This document shows, piece by piece, positions 36,914 through 47,160 of a stretch of 64,000 nucleotides of DNA. This DNA comes from Sphingomonas sp. M1-B02 (GTDB lineage: Bacteria > Pseudomonadota > Alphaproteobacteria > Sphingomonadales > Sphingomonadaceae). Each line of letters starts with the position of its first letter. Position 1 is the stretch's first letter. The notes beneath the pieces are model-generated. The model was not told where the DNA came from and ran no database searches. It worked only from the letters and a program-made list of their open reading frames with translations. The stretch spans positions 2,467,501 through 2,531,500 of the forward strand of contig NZ_CP110679.1 in NCBI RefSeq assembly GCF_026167525.1. The letters run 5' to 3'. Position numbers and translations under genes: made by a program.

Positions 36914-37011
36914 ACACCCCGGCGAAGGCCGGGGTCCAGTCGCGACCTGCTTTCGAGAGTGGGGATGCTGTGCGGCCTATCGTAGCTGGGGCCCGGCCTT
37001 CGCCGGGGTGG
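36914..37011. repeat. REP-like paired palindromes between etfA and the MFS gene
   Basis: Two near-identical 25-bp units lie head to head. Unit A (36914-36938) has stem CCCCGGC / GCCGGGG with loop GAAG; unit B (36987-37011) is its inverted copy, matching at 22 of 25 positions by my count. The spacing and hairpins resemble REP/BIME elements that sit at gene ends, and the motif is one I associate with repeats in sphingomonad genomes. The hairpin of unit A may double as a terminator for the etf transcript. Confidence 0.65.
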
Positions 37012-37225
37012 AGCCGGGGGTCGCCTGAGGCCCGCCGGCGATCGCTGTCATTTTGCACGCTTCCGCCCTCCACCATTAACGGGCTCGAGCGCCGCGGCGG
37101 CAAAGATGCCGACCGTTGGTTAAGCGAGCCAGCCGCGGCGAACAGATCATGATGTGCGCCGCACGCATCCACGGTTGCGCGTTTGTGACGTTGACGCTGC
37201 AGTGCAGCATAACCACTTGGGCTCG
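37012..37225 (+). other. Upstream region of the MFS gene
   Basis: This is the rest of the 362-bp gap between etfA and the MFS gene. The only feature I see is a perfect 13-bp palindrome, GCTGCAGTGCAGC at 37196-37208, ending 17 bp before the MFS start. Its position would suit an operator, but no regulator gene is adjacent. I see no reliable promoter and no gene here. Confidence 0.3.
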
Positions 37226-38431
37226 ATGCAAGCTCCCGCCCGCCGGCCAACGCCCGTCTTTCTCGTCCATTTCGCGCTCGCCATGGGCGGGTTCGCGATC
37301 GGCACGACCGAATTCGCGACGATGAGCCTGGTCCCCTATTTCGCCCCCGGGCTCGGCATCGACGAGCCGACCGCAGGGCATGTGATCAGTGCCTATGCGC
37401 TCGGCGTGGTGGTCGGCGCACCGTTGCTCGCGGTGCTCGGCGCGCGGATGGCGCGGCGGACGCTGCTGATCCTGCTGATGGCGGGCTTCGCCTTGTTCAA
37501 CGGGCTCAGCGCGCTCGCGCCCACCTATGAGTGGATGCTCGTTTTCCGCTTCCTCTCCGGCCTCCCGCACGGCGCCTATTTCGGCATCGCCGCGCTCGTC
37601 GCCGCCTCGCTCGTACCCGACGACAAGAGATCGCAGGCGGTCGGCCGGGTGATGCTCGGGCTGACGATCGCCACCGTAATCGGCGTGCCGCTCGCCAATT
37701 GGCTGGGCCAGACGATGGGCTGGCGCTGGGGCTTCGCGGTCGTCGCCGCCCTCTCCATCCTGACGATGCTGCTGGTCTATCGCCTCGCCCCGCGAGACAA
37801 GCCGCGGCCTGAAGTCAGCCCGCTCGGCGAGCTCGCGGCGCTCGCCAATGGCCAGGTCTGGCTGACGCTCGGCATCGGCGCGATCGGCTTCGGCGGACTG
37901 TTCTGCGTCTACACCTATCTCGCCTCGACTTTGCTCGAAGTGACCGGGGTGGGCGCGAGCGCGATCCCGATCGCGTTGGCGATATTCGGCGCGGGGATGA
38001 CGCTCGGCAATCTGGTCGCCCCGCGCTACGCCGATCGCGCGCTGATGCCGACGGCGGCGGTGCTCCTCCTCCTCAGCGCCTTCGCGCTCGTGCTTTATCC
38101 GCTGGCGGCGCATAGCTTCTGGTGGATCTGCGTCGATATCTTCGCGGTCGGCTTCGCCGGTGCGCTCGGCGCGGTGCTCCAGACCCGGCTGATGGACGTC
38201 GCGGGCAAGGCGCAGGGGCTGGCGGCGGCACTCAACCATTCGGCGTTCAACACCGCCAATGCGCTCGGCCCCTGGCTCGGCGGCATGGCGATCGCGGCGG
38301 GCTATGGCTGGACCTCGACCGGCTATGTCGGCGCGGCGCTGGCGCTTGGCGGCTTTGCCATCTGGTGCATCGCGATGCTCGTCGAGCGCCGCAGCGACCT
38401 GCGCCTCGCCCGGGCCGCCGCCGCCGGATAA
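37226..38431 (+). CDS. MFS efflux transporter (drug/sugar efflux type)
   Basis: A 401-residue 12-helix major facilitator. The first helix (PVFLVHFALAMGGFAIGTTEFATMSLVPYFA) and GTTEF resemble AraJ/drug-efflux MFS proteins; motif A-like GARMARRTLL is between helices 2 and 3. The substrate is unknown. The ATG at 37226 gives MQAPARRPTPVFLVHFALAM. It converges on lysS with 2 bp between stops. Confidence 0.85.
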   Translation: MQAPARRPTPVFLVHFALAMGGFAIGTTEFATMSLVPYFAPGLGIDEPTAGHVISAYALGVVVGAPLLAVLGARMARRTLLILLMAGFALFNGLSALAPTYEWMLVFRFLSGLPHGAYFGIAALVAASLVPDDKRSQAVGRVMLGLTIATVIGVPLANWLGQTMGWRWGFAVVAALSILTMLLVYRLAPRDKPRPEVSPLGELAALANGQVWLTLGIGAIGFGGLFCVYTYLASTLLEVTGVGASAIPIALAIFGAGMTLGNLVAPRYADRALMPTAAVLLLLSAFALVLYPLAAHSFWWICVDIFAVGFAGALGAVLQTRLMDVAGKAQGLAAALNHSAFNTANALGPWLGGMAIAAGYGWTSTGYVGAALALGGFAIWCIAMLVERRSDLRLARAAAAG

Positions 38432-38433
38432 GC

Positions 38434-40008
38434 TCAGCGGTCGAGCGCTTCCCGAATCAACCGACGGCTATTCTCGACGCCATAGAGCGCGATGAAGCTA
38501 CCCATCCGCGGCCCCTGTTCCGAACCGAGCAGCGTTTCGTACAGTGCCTTGAACCAGTCGCGCAGATTCTCGAAGCCGGCCGTCTTGCCGATCTCATATA
38601 CGATATTCTGGATATCCTCGGCGGAGGCGTCCGTAGGCAGCGCCGCCAGCTCGCCATCGAGCCGCTCCAGCGCGGTCACCTCGACCCCCACCGGCGCCCG
38701 CCGCTTGAGCGTCGGCGCCACGAAATCGCGCGCATAAGCCAACGCATAGCCGATCAGGTCGTCCAGCGCGGGATAGGTCTCGGGCGTCGCATCCGGCACA
38801 TAATTGGCGAGATAACCCCAAACCTGCGCCTTGCTCGCCTCGCCCATCACCCCGACCAGGTTGAGCAGCAGCCCGAAGGTCACCGGCAGCGTCTCCGCAG
38901 GCGGCGGGCCGTTGTGGATGTGGTGGACTGGATTGCCGAGCTTCTGCTCGATCGGCTGGGCGGCATAATTCGCCCGGAACTGCCAATAATCGTCCACCGC
39001 GCGCGGGATCACCCCCATGTGAAGCGCCTTGGCCTTCTTCGGCTCGCGATAGATGTAAAAGGCCAGGCTCTCGTCGGGGCCATAGGTCAGCCATTGCTCG
39101 AGGCTGAGCCCGTTGCCCTTCGACTTGGAGATCTTCTCCCCCTTCTCGTCGAGGAACATCTCATAATTGAACCCCTCGGGCGGCCGCCCGCCGAGCACGC
39201 GGGCGATCTTCGAGCTCTGAGTGACCGAATCGATCAGATCCTTGCCCGCCATCTCGTAATCGACGCCGAGCGCGACCCAGCGCATCGCCCAATCGACCTT
39301 CCACTGAAGCTTGGCCTTGCCGCCTAGGATGGTCTGCGTGATCCGCTCACCCTCGTCGTCGAACGCGATCAGCCCGGCCTCGGCATCGACCACCTCGATC
39401 GGCACCTGCAACACCACGCCGCTCTTCGGACTCACCGGCAGCACCGGCGAGTAGGTCGCCTGCCGTTCTTTCCGCAGCGTCGGCAGCATCACGTCCATGA
39501 TGCCCTGATAGTGGCGCAGCACGCCCTTCAGCGCCGCGTCGAACGTGCCGCCCTCATAATAATCGGTCGACGAGACGAACTCATAGTCGAACCCGAAGCG
39601 ATCGAGGAATTCGCGCAGCAGCGCATTGTTGTGCGCGGCAAAGCTCTCATGCGTCCCGAACGGATCGGGGATCCGCGTCAGCGGCTTGCCGAGATGCGCC
39701 GCGAGCATTTCCTTGTTCGGCACATTGTCCGGGACTTTCCGCAGCCCGTCCATATCGTCGCTGAACGCGATCAGCCGGGTGGGGATGTCCGAAAGCGTCT
39801 CGAACGCCTTGCGCACCATCGTCGTGCGCAGCACTTCGTTGAACGTGCCGATATGCGGAAGGCCCGAGGGGCCGTAGCCGGTCTCGAACAGCACATGCCC
39901 CTTGGCCGGCGCCCCGTCGGGATAGCGCTTGAGAAGCTTGCGGGCCTCTTCATAGGGCCAGGCCTTGGAATCGAGTGCGGCGGCGCGGAGCATCTGCTTG
40001 TCGGTCAT
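38434..40008 (-). CDS. lysS: Class I lysyl-tRNA synthetase
   Basis: A 524-residue archaeal-type LysRS. The HIGH-like motif is [14 protein letters not shown] and the KMSKS-like motif [12 protein letters not shown]. It is unrelated to the class II LysRS of most bacteria; alphaproteobacteria often carry this form. I start at ATG 40008 ([26 protein letters not shown]); an ATG 9 bases upstream is also in frame. Downstream are the MFS gene's 3' end and no terminator that I can see. Confidence 0.93.
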   Translation of the reverse strand: MTDKQMLRAAALDSKAWPYEEARKLLKRYPDGAPAKGHVLFETGYGPSGLPHIGTFNEVLRTTMVRKAFETLSDIPTRLIAFSDDMDGLRKVPDNVPNKEMLAAHLGKPLTRIPDPFGTHESFAAHNNALLREFLDRFGFDYEFVSSTDYYEGGTFDAALKGVLRHYQGIMDVMLPTLRKERQATYSPVLPVSPKSGVVLQVPIEVVDAEAGLIAFDDEGERITQTILGGKAKLQWKVDWAMRWVALGVDYEMAGKDLIDSVTQSSKIARVLGGRPPEGFNYEMFLDEKGEKISKSKGNGLSLEQWLTYGPDESLAFYIYREPKKAKALHMGVIPRAVDDYWQFRANYAAQPIEQKLGNPVHHIHNGPPPAETLPVTFGLLLNLVGVMGEASKAQVWGYLANYVPDATPETYPALDDLIGYALAYARDFVAPTLKRRAPVGVEVTALERLDGELAALPTDASAEDIQNIVYEIGKTAGFENLRDWFKALYETLLGSEQGPRMGSFIALYGVENSRRLIREALDR

Positions 40009-40048
40009 CGCGCGCATCTAGCGAATCGCGCGCGCGCGAACCAGCCCG

Positions 40049-40825
40049 TCAGGCAGGCGCCACTTCGACCGACTGGCTATTGAGCTGCGCATTGCCATAA
40101 GCGGTCAGGAACGAGATGTCGGCGGCGTCGCGCCCGATCCCGATCTTCGCCATCGCGGCCTCCTTGGCCATCCCGGTCGGATCGACGAGATGCCATTCGC
40201 CGCCCAGGAAAACTTCCGCCACCGCATGGAAATCCTGCGGCTCGACGCCCAGCGCATAGACGCTCGCCATCCGCGCGGGGATGCCCGACGCCCGCGTCAG
40301 CGTGATCATCACATGCGCGAAGTCACGGCAGACCCCCTGGCGCCGCACGAAGGTCTCAAGTGCGGTCGTATCGGCGGTGCTGCTCCCGGGGACATAGGCA
40401 TAACGCTGCTCGATCCAGTCGCGCATCGCCACGACGCGCGCGCCACCCTCGGTCCCGGCGAATTCTGCGTCGACGAAATGCTGGAATTGGTCCGACGGGC
40501 AGTATCGCGACGCCATCAGATATTGCACCGTCTCCCCCGGCAATTGGTGCGGGGGCACCATCGGCAGGTCCAGGCAATCGTTGAGCACGCGGTTGATCGC
40601 CACGGTCGCGCGATAGTCGACCAGCAGCTGTCCCTGGGTGCGTACCCAGATCCGCTCGCCGATCATGTCCTGCGCCGCCACCCGCGCGAAATGCGCGCAA
40701 TCGGAGATGTCGAGATGCGACTCCTCGATCGTCTGCTCGGGGATCGCCGCCGCCTCGAGCTGGAGCAGGATATCGGTCGGATTGGCGAAGCTGTAGTCGA
40801 GCTGCGCGTGGATCGAGAGTCTCAT
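40049..40825 (-). CDS. Transglutaminase-like cysteine peptidase family protein
   Basis: A 258-residue protein with the transglutaminase triad: Cys166 in RRQGVCRDFAH, His200 in DFHAVAEVFL and Asp215 in WHLVDPTGMA. The N-terminal beta-rich domain (MRLSIHAQLDYSFANPTDILLQLEAA) is the usual companion of this subfamily. It is probably a cytosolic peptidase or amide hydrolase. I use ATG 40825; an ATG 18 bases upstream adds MYVAAI. The gene diverges from the helicase gene. Confidence 0.88.
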   Translation of the reverse strand: MRLSIHAQLDYSFANPTDILLQLEAAAIPEQTIEESHLDISDCAHFARVAAQDMIGERIWVRTQGQLLVDYRATVAINRVLNDCLDLPMVPPHQLPGETVQYLMASRYCPSDQFQHFVDAEFAGTEGGARVVAMRDWIEQRYAYVPGSSTADTTALETFVRRQGVCRDFAHVMITLTRASGIPARMASVYALGVEPQDFHAVAEVFLGGEWHLVDPTGMAKEAAMAKIGIGRDAADISFLTAYGNAQLNSQSVEVAPA

Positions 40826-40909
40826 GATCGCCGCAACGTACAAGTCGCCATTGGTTTCCCTGATCGATAAGCGTTTCGCTTTCGTTCCGCTGAGGCTATT
40901 ATCTCACCG

Positions 40910-43612
40910 GTGACCACGCTTCCCTATCCCGCGCTGCATGCGAGCCATGGCGGCGTCTGGATCGCCACCGCCGAAGAGACGCGCGCGGTCAGCCGCGGCG
41001 AGGCGATCCGTATCGCGGCCGACACGCCGATCCTGATGCTCAATGCGCCGCTGATCGGGCAGCGGCTGGGGCATCCCGAGATTTCGGGGCTCGACCTTCT
41101 CGAACTCTTCGCCTTCCTGCGCCCCGCGCAGTTCATGGTGCCGACTCCCAAGGGCCTCGCCCGCGCCGCGGGGATCGCCCCGCCCGAAAGCGATGCCGAG
41201 GTCGCCGGCTTCCTGCGCCGCACCGCCGAGGCGTTGCTTGCGCTGACCGACGGCGACTGGCCCGAGCGCGAAGGCGCCTGGAACAGCGTCCAGTCGCTGT
41301 TCCGGATGCGCTGGCCCTGGGCGCCCGCGCTCAGCCAGCGGATCGCCAAGCCCGCGCAGGCCGAGCGCTGGCTCTTTTCCAAACTGCCCGAATGGGAAGA
41401 GCGCCCGCCGCGCCCCGGCCCGCGCACGGTGACGCTAGCGGATGGCGATGTCGCCGAACGACTCGCGACGCTCACCGGCAGCAAGGCCGAGCGCCGCCAG
41501 GGCCAGCGCGATTTCGCCGCCGCCGCCGCCAGCGCCTTCGCCCCCCGGGCAATGCGCGACACCCCTAATCTGGTGCTGGCTGAGGCGGGGACGGGGATCG
41601 GCAAGACGCTCGGCTATCTCGCCCCCGCCTCGCTCTGGGCCGATCAGGCGCAGGGCGCGGTATGGGTCTCGACCTTCACCAAGGCATTGCAGCGCCAGCT
41701 CGCGCAGGAAAGCGAGCGGCTGTTCCCCGATCCGCAAGAGCGCAAGCGACGGATCGTCACCCGCAAGGGGCGCGAAAACTATGTCTGCCTGCTCAACCTC
41801 GAGGATGCGCTGCAGGGCGGTTTCGCGGGCCGCGCCGCGATCCTGGCTCAGCTCGTCGCACGCTGGGCGGCCTATAGCGCCGATGGCGACATGGTCGGCG
41901 GCGACTTGCCGGGCTGGTTGCCGACGCTGTTCCGCCGCAACGGATCGACCGCGCTCACCGATCGGCGCGGCGAGTGCATCTATGCCGGCTGCCCGCATTA
42001 CCGGAAATGCTTCATCGAGCGCGCCGCCCGCGCCAGCGCCGACGCCGATCTGGTCATCGCCAACCATGCTTTGGTGATGGTCAACGCGGCGCGCGGCCGC
42101 GAATCGACGAGCCGCCCGACTCGTTATGTGTTCGACGAGGGACATCACCTGTTCGACGCTGCCGACAGCATGTTTTCCGCGGCGCTCACGGGGCAGGAAT
42201 CGATCGAGCTGCGCCGCTGGATCACCGGCCCCGATTCGGGCTCGCGCGGACGACGCCGGGGACTGGCGGCACGGCTTTCGGACGTCGCGAGCTACGACGA
42301 GGAAGGCGGTCGCGCGATATCCGAGGCAGTCGAAGCCGCCCGCGCGCTGCCCAGCGACCAATGGCTCCAGCGCGTCCATGAAGGCCAGCCGTTCGGCCCA
42401 CTCGAGGCGTTGCTCGCGGCGGTGCGTGGACTCGTCTATGCGCGCGATACCAACGGCTCGGGGGATGCGGGCTATGGCCTCGAGACCGAACTCGCCGAGC
42501 CCGATGCGACTCTGGTCGAAGCCGCGGGGCCTGCCGGAGCCGCGCTCGACGCGCTGCTCCGTCCGATGGTCACCCTCGGCCGCCGGCTCGAAGCGGTGCT
42601 CGCCGAATCGCCCGACTGGATGGACGGTCAGGCGCGGGCAAGGATCGAGGGCGCGATCGCCTCGCTCGGCTGGCGTACCGAAACCGTCGGTGCCTGGCTC
42701 GCCTTGATCGCGCGGATCGGTGGCCCGGCCGATCCCGAATATGTCGATTGGCTCGCCGTCGAGCGAGTCGAGGGCCGCGAATATGATGTCGGGCTCCATC
42801 GCCACTGGCTCGATCCGTCCAAACCCTTCGCCGAAACGGTGCTCAAGCCCGCGCACGGCGCTTTGGTCACCTCGGCGACGCTGCGCGCCGGCGGCGATTG
42901 GGACGGGGCCGAGGCGCGCTCGGGCGCGGTCCATCTCCTGCGCCCCGCGACTCGCTTCGAAGCGGTCAGCCCGTTCGATTATGCCGCCCAGGCCGAAGTG
43001 CTCATCGTCACCGATATCAAGCGCGGCGACTTGCCGGCGCTTGCCAATGCCTATGCCCGGCTGATCCTCGCGGCGGAGGGCGGCACGCTGGGACTGTTCA
43101 CGGCGATCCGCCGCTTGCGGGCGGTCCACGCCCGCATCGCCGACCGGTTGGCGCGCGAGGGGCTGCCCTTGCTCGCCCAGCATGTCGATCCGATCGACAC
43201 GGGGACGCTGGTCGACATCTTCCGCGACGATCCGCGCACCTCGTTGATCGGCACCGATGCGCTGCGCGACGGAGTCGACGTCCCCGGCCATTCGCTGCGG
43301 CTGGTGGTGATGGAGGGCGTGCCCTGGCCCAAGCCGAGCGTGCTTCATGCCGCGCGACGATTGGCGGGTGGGGGCAGCGCGTTCGACGATCGGATCGTCC
43401 GCGCGCGGCTGGCGCAGGCATTCGGCCGGCTGATTCGCCGTGCGGACGATCATGGCAGTTTCGTACTGCTTTCCGCCGCCATGCCGTCGCGCCTGCTGAG
43501 CGCCTTCCCCGAGGGAACGCCAGTCGCGCGCGTCACGTTGGACGAGGCGATCGAGCGCGTGCGGCTTTCCTTGTCGGCGCGCTTGCGGCATGAGGCGCCC
43601 GCCAACGCCTGA
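40910..43612 (+). CDS. DinG/XPD-family ATP-dependent DNA helicase
   Basis: A 900-residue superfamily 2 helicase. Walker A is AEAGTGIGKT at 224-233, DEGH at 409-412 is the DEAH box, and four cysteines (Cys293, Cys356, Cys361, Cys367; CIYAGCPHYRKC) fit the XPD/DinG iron-sulfur cluster. The first 170 residues are a lineage-specific N-terminal region. The GTG start lies in a short gap shared with the divergent transglutaminase gene. Such helicases unwind forked DNA and R-loops in repair. Confidence 0.9.
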   Translation: MTTLPYPALHASHGGVWIATAEETRAVSRGEAIRIAADTPILMLNAPLIGQRLGHPEISGLDLLELFAFLRPAQFMVPTPKGLARAAGIAPPESDAEVAGFLRRTAEALLALTDGDWPEREGAWNSVQSLFRMRWPWAPALSQRIAKPAQAERWLFSKLPEWEERPPRPGPRTVTLADGDVAERLATLTGSKAERRQGQRDFAAAAASAFAPRAMRDTPNLVLAEAGTGIGKTLGYLAPASLWADQAQGAVWVSTFTKALQRQLAQESERLFPDPQERKRRIVTRKGRENYVCLLNLEDALQGGFAGRAAILAQLVARWAAYSADGDMVGGDLPGWLPTLFRRNGSTALTDRRGECIYAGCPHYRKCFIERAARASADADLVIANHALVMVNAARGRESTSRPTRYVFDEGHHLFDAADSMFSAALTGQESIELRRWITGPDSGSRGRRRGLAARLSDVASYDEEGGRAISEAVEAARALPSDQWLQRVHEGQPFGPLEALLAAVRGLVYARDTNGSGDAGYGLETELAEPDATLVEAAGPAGAALDALLRPMVTLGRRLEAVLAESPDWMDGQARARIEGAIASLGWRTETVGAWLALIARIGGPADPEYVDWLAVERVEGREYDVGLHRHWLDPSKPFAETVLKPAHGALVTSATLRAGGDWDGAEARSGAVHLLRPATRFEAVSPFDYAAQAEVLIVTDIKRGDLPALANAYARLILAAEGGTLGLFTAIRRLRAVHARIADRLAREGLPLLAQHVDPIDTGTLVDIFRDDPRTSLIGTDALRDGVDVPGHSLRLVVMEGVPWPKPSVLHAARRLAGGGSAFDDRIVRARLAQAFGRLIRRADDHGSFVLLSAAMPSRLLSAFPEGTPVARVTLDEAIERVRLSLSARLRHEAPANA

Positions 43613-43625
43613 CGATCGAGGACGC

Positions 43626-44162
43626 ATGAAGACGCTCACGCTGCTGCGCCATGCCAAATCGGGCTGGGACGATCCCGTCTCGCGCGATTTCGATCGCCCG
43701 TTGAATCCCAAGGGCAAGCGCGCCGCGGCGATGGTCGGGCGCAACTTGAAGGCGCTCGGTCTCGATTTCGATCATGTCGTCGCTTCGCCCGCGGTGCGGG
43801 TCGTCGAGACGCTCGATCATGTCAGCGCCGGCTATGGCGGCGATCTCGCCCCGGCCTGGGACCAGAGGATCTACCTGGCATCGTCGGCGACTCTGCTCGA
43901 CATGGTTCATGAGCTGCCGGCCGGGGCAGACCATGTCTTGCTCGTCGGTCATAATCCGGGACTCGAGGAGTTGGTGCTGCTGCTGGTGCCGGACGGCAGC
44001 GCGGACCGCGATTCGGTCGAAGCCAAATTCCCCACTGCGAGCCTGGCCGAGATACGCTTCGACGCGTCGGACTGGAGTTCGATCCGCAGCGGCAGCGGCG
44101 AACTGGTCCGTTTCGTGCGGCCCCGCGATCTCGATCCTAGCCTGGGCCCGGACCACCCTTAG
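43626..44162 (+). CDS. SixA-type histidine phosphatase family protein
   Basis: A 178-residue branch 2 histidine phosphatase with TLLRHAKSGWDD (RHG-like catalytic His9) and VGHNPGLEELVLLL. SixA removes phosphate from His of signalling proteins such as HPt domains, but some relatives act on small molecules. The ATG at 43626 follows GAGGACGC; an upstream ATG overlaps the helicase end and is less likely. It overlaps the opposing merR gene by 26 bp. Confidence 0.85.
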   Translation: MKTLTLLRHAKSGWDDPVSRDFDRPLNPKGKRAAAMVGRNLKALGLDFDHVVASPAVRVVETLDHVSAGYGGDLAPAWDQRIYLASSATLLDMVHELPAGADHVLLVGHNPGLEELVLLLVPDGSADRDSVEAKFPTASLAEIRFDASDWSSIRSGSGELVRFVRPRDLDPSLGPDHP

Positions 44163-44499
44163 GCTCGTCCTCCTCCAGCGCGTCGATCAGGGCGTCGCGA
44201 ACTTTGCGAAGCGCGTCGCCATCCTTGCGCACAGCCGGCGCGCGCGGGCTCTTCTCCGATGCCAGTAGCCGCTGGACGCCGCGGATCGTATAGCCTTCGC
44301 TCGACAGTAATTGGTGGATGCGCTGAACCAGCGCGACATCCTCGGGCCTATAATAGCGGCGATTGCCTGCGCGCGTGAGTGGACGAAGCTGGGGGAATCT
44401 CGTCTCCCAATAGCGCAGGATATGCTGCGGTCGGCCGATATCGAGCGCAAGCTCGCCGATCGTGCGTAGAGCGCCAGCGGCCTTCTCGGAGGCCGCCAT
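44137..44499 (-). CDS. MerR-family transcriptional regulator
   Basis: A 120-residue protein with an N-terminal winged HTH (TIGELALDIGRPQHILRYWETRFPQLRPLTRAGNRRYYRPEDVALVQRI). There is no cysteine-rich metal-binding tail; the C-terminus is short and acidic (ALIDALEEDEP). This compact MerR directly downstream of ihfA is a conserved alphaproteobacterial arrangement with uncertain function. It lies 8 bp after ihfA on the same strand. Confidence 0.9.
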   Translation of the reverse strand: MAASEKAAGALRTIGELALDIGRPQHILRYWETRFPQLRPLTRAGNRRYYRPEDVALVQRIHQLLSSEGYTIRGVQRLLASEKSPRAPAVRKDGDALRKVRDALIDALEEDEPKGGPGPG

Positions 44500-44507
44500 C
44501 TTCTCGC

Positions 44508-44807
44508 TCAGTTGCCCGCCACGATGCGGTCGCGCATCATCTGGCTGGCCCGGAAGGTGAGGACGCGGCGCGGTGCGATCGGCACTTCGACCCCGGTCTT
44601 GGGATTGCGCCCGACCCGTTCGCCCTTGTCGCGAAGAATGAAGCTGCCGAACCCCGAAATCTTGACATTGTCACCCTTGGAGAGCGACTCGCACATGTGG
44701 GTGAGGATCTGCTCGACCAGCCGCGCGGCGTCGGCGCGCGACAGCCCGACCTCGCGATGCAGCGATTCGGCCAAGTCTGCCCTGGTCAGCGTGCCCGCAG
44801 CCGGCAT
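44508..44807 (-). CDS. ihfA: Integration host factor, alpha subunit
   Basis: A 99-residue DNA-bending protein. [32 protein letters not shown] is the helical dimer part; [25 protein letters not shown] and [20 protein letters not shown] form the DNA-clamping arms. IHF acts in replication initiation, transcription and recombination. A 111-bp gap to fabH upstream may hold its own promoter. Confidence 0.94.
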   Translation of the reverse strand: MPAAGTLTRADLAESLHREVGLSRADAARLVEQILTHMCESLSKGDNVKISGFGSFILRDKGERVGRNPKTGVEVPIAPRRVLTFRASQMMRDRIVAGN

Positions 44808-44918
44808 GTCGGCAAGTCCCCCGAAGTTGATCTGTGTTGAATCGCATTACCAGATTGTTTCAGGTCCCGCAAACGACCCGTTAGTTTCGGTAGCGAAAGG
44901 ATGCCGATATGAGCTGCC

Positions 44919-45890
44919 CTAGAAGCGCATGACCGCCGCACCCCAAGTGAAGCCGCCGCCCATCGCTTCAAGCACGATCAGATCGCCTTGCTTGATCCGT
45001 CCGTCGCGCACCGCGGTATCGAGCGCCAATGGCACCGACGCGGCGGAGGTGTTGGCATGCTGGTCGACGGTGACCACGACCCTGGCAGGGTCGAGCCCCA
45101 GCTTGCGAGCGGTGGCGTCAAGGATGCGGGCATTGGCCTGGTGGGGAACCACCCAATCGACCTGCGTGGATTCCAATCCGGCCGCGGCAAGCGTTTCCTC
45201 CATCACCGCGGCAAGATTGACCACCGCGTGTCGAAAGACTTCGCGTCCCTTCATGCGCAGCTTGCCGACGGTGCCCGTGGTGGAGGGGCCGCCGTCGACA
45301 TAGAGAAGATCGTTGTGACGCCCATCGGCGTGCAGCCGCGACGCCAGGATCCCGCGTCCGCCCGCTTCGGCGCTATCCTGTCCCTCGAGCACGATCGCCC
45401 CGGCGCCGTCGCCGAACAATACGCAGGTGGTGCGATCCTCCCAGTCGAGGATTCGACTGAAGGTCTCCGCGCCGATCACCAGCGCGCGCTTGCTGGCGCC
45501 CGATCGGATCATCGAATCGGCGACCTGCAACGCATAGAGGAAGCCCGAGCAGACCGCGGCCACGTCGAAGGCGACGCAATCGCCGATGCCGAGCGCGGTC
45601 TGCACCCGAGTCGCGGTGGCGGGGAAGGTCTGGTCCGGAGTGGCGGTGGCCAGCACGATCAGGTCGATGCTGGTCGCGTCGACCCCGGCGGATTCGAGCG
45701 CGGCCTTGCACGCCGCGGTTGCCAGCGTGCTCGTCGATTCCCCCTCGCCGGCAATGTGGCGAAATCGGATGCCGGTGCGCTCGACGATCCATTCGTCGGT
45801 GGTGTCGACTCGCTCGGCGAGCTGGGCATTGGAAACGCGATTGGCCGGCAGGAACGAGCCGGTACCGATAATCACCGAACGGAAGGTCAC
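44919..45890 (-). CDS. fabH: Beta-ketoacyl-ACP synthase III
   Basis: A 323-residue condensing enzyme that starts fatty-acid synthesis from acetyl-CoA and malonyl-ACP. The Cys-His-Asn triad is in [19 protein letters not shown] and [12 protein letters not shown]. The N-terminus [29 protein letters not shown] is the family signature. It overlaps plsX by 4 bases. Confidence 0.96.
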   Translation of the reverse strand: MTFRSVIIGTGSFLPANRVSNAQLAERVDTTDEWIVERTGIRFRHIAGEGESTSTLATAACKAALESAGVDATSIDLIVLATATPDQTFPATATRVQTALGIGDCVAFDVAAVCSGFLYALQVADSMIRSGASKRALVIGAETFSRILDWEDRTTCVLFGDGAGAIVLEGQDSAEAGGRGILASRLHADGRHNDLLYVDGGPSTTGTVGKLRMKGREVFRHAVVNLAAVMEETLAAAGLESTQVDWVVPHQANARILDATARKLGLDPARVVVTVDQHANTSAASVPLALDTAVRDGRIKQGDLIVLEAMGGGFTWGAAVMRF

Positions 45891-46957
45891 GCTGCGCTAC
45901 TCGTTTCCTGCATGGGCTTCGCAGCGGAGCGCTGCGTCGCTTCGAAATTTCCCAGATCCTCTGCGATCCGCCGGTTGAGGTCGTCGCGCAGCATCTTGGC
46001 TGCAAAGCCGATCGCAGTATCGACCCCAATTTCATTCGCGCTGCCATGGCTCTTCACGACGATGCCGTTGAGCCCGAGGAAGATCGCGCCATTGTGATTG
46101 TTGGGATCGAGATGGTGGCGGAGCAATTCGGTCGCCGGCCTGGAGATCAGGAATCCGATCTTCGAGCGCGTTGAGCTGGTGAAGGCACGCTTGAGCAGGT
46201 CGGCGACGAAACGCGCGGTGCCTTCTATCGTCTTGAGAGCGATGTTGCCTGAGAAGCCATCGCAGACGATCACGTCGACATCACCGCGCGAGAGCTTGTT
46301 GCCCTCGACGAAACCGACGAAATTCAGGCGCAAATGCTTGGCGGCGCGCAGCTCGGCGGCAGCCTCGCGGATATTGTCGGTGCCCTTGAGTTCTTCGGTG
46401 CCGATGTTGAGCAAGGCGACTCGCGGATTGCCGAGGTCCAGCGCGGTGCGCGCATAAGCGGCACCCATCACGGCGAACTGGACGAGGTTGCGCTTGTCGA
46501 CTTCGGTGTTGGCTCCGAGATCGAGCATCACCGTGTCGTTTTCGCCGAGCGTCGGCAGCAAGGCGGCGAGCGCGGGTCGATCGATGCCAGGCATGGTACG
46601 CAGCGAAAGCTTGGCCATCGCCATCAGCGCGCCGGTATTGCCGGAGGAAACCGCAGCGCCGGCGCGGCCCTTCTTGACCAGGTCGATCGCGATTCCCATC
46701 GACGTGGTCTTGGCGCGGCGAATCGCCTGGCTGGGCTTTTCGTCGGGCGCGACGACGCCGGCCGCGTGGACGATCTCCGAAGCGGCAGTCAGGTTGGGAT
46801 GCTTTTCGAGGCCGGCGCGAATCTGAGCCTCGTCACCGACGAGAATGAATTCCATTCCCTCGAAGCGACGTCGTGCGCGCGACGCGCCCGCGAGCATGAC
46901 TGCGATCCCCTCGTCGCCGCCCATTGCATCGACGGCGATTCGCTTGGGGGTAGTCAT
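45887..46957 (-). CDS. plsX: Phosphate acyltransferase PlsX
   Basis: A 356-residue acyl-ACP:phosphate transacylase that makes acyl-phosphate for phospholipid synthesis. [34 protein letters not shown] and [20 protein letters not shown] are signatures. The order rpmF-plsX-fabH-ihfA-merR is conserved. It lies 23 bp downstream of rpmF. Confidence 0.95.
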   Translation of the reverse strand: MTTPKRIAVDAMGGDEGIAVMLAGASRARRRFEGMEFILVGDEAQIRAGLEKHPNLTAASEIVHAAGVVAPDEKPSQAIRRAKTTSMGIAIDLVKKGRAGAAVSSGNTGALMAMAKLSLRTMPGIDRPALAALLPTLGENDTVMLDLGANTEVDKRNLVQFAVMGAAYARTALDLGNPRVALLNIGTEELKGTDNIREAAAELRAAKHLRLNFVGFVEGNKLSRGDVDVIVCDGFSGNIALKTIEGTARFVADLLKRAFTSSTRSKIGFLISRPATELLRHHLDPNNHNGAIFLGLNGIVVKSHGSANEIGVDTAIGFAAKMLRDDLNRRIAEDLGNFEATQRSAAKPMQETSSAA

Positions 46958-46980
46958 CGCGGCAGGCCCCTGTTCGTGGC

Positions 46981-47160
46981 TCAGCCCTCGGCAGCGATGA
47001 CTTCGCGGCCGTTATAATGGCCGCACGCCGTGCACAGATGATGGGGGCGCTTCAGTTCGCCGCAGTTGGAGCATTCGTTGAATGCCTCGACGCTGAGCGA
47101 ATCGTGCGACCGGCGCATGCCGCGCTTGGAAGGCGAGGTCTTTCTCTTGGGAACGGCCAT
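46981..47160 (-). CDS. rpmF: 50S ribosomal protein L32
   Basis: A 59-residue L32 ([22 protein letters not shown]). Two Cys pairs, CSNC and CTAC, form a zinc ribbon. The start is fixed by the invariant MAVPKRKTS. It heads the plsX-fabH-ihfA-merR run; the 187-bp upstream region, shared with the divergent MAPEG gene, should carry its promoter. Confidence 0.96.
   Translation of the reverse strand: MAVPKRKTSPSKRGMRRSHDSLSVEAFNECSNCGELKRPHHLCTACGHYNGREVIAAEG

Noticed and set aside
41435..43744. Long minus-strand open frame opposite the DinG-like helicase
   Set aside because: Its Arg/Gly/Ala-rich product lacks motifs and covers a gene with intact Walker A, Cys cluster and DEGH box.
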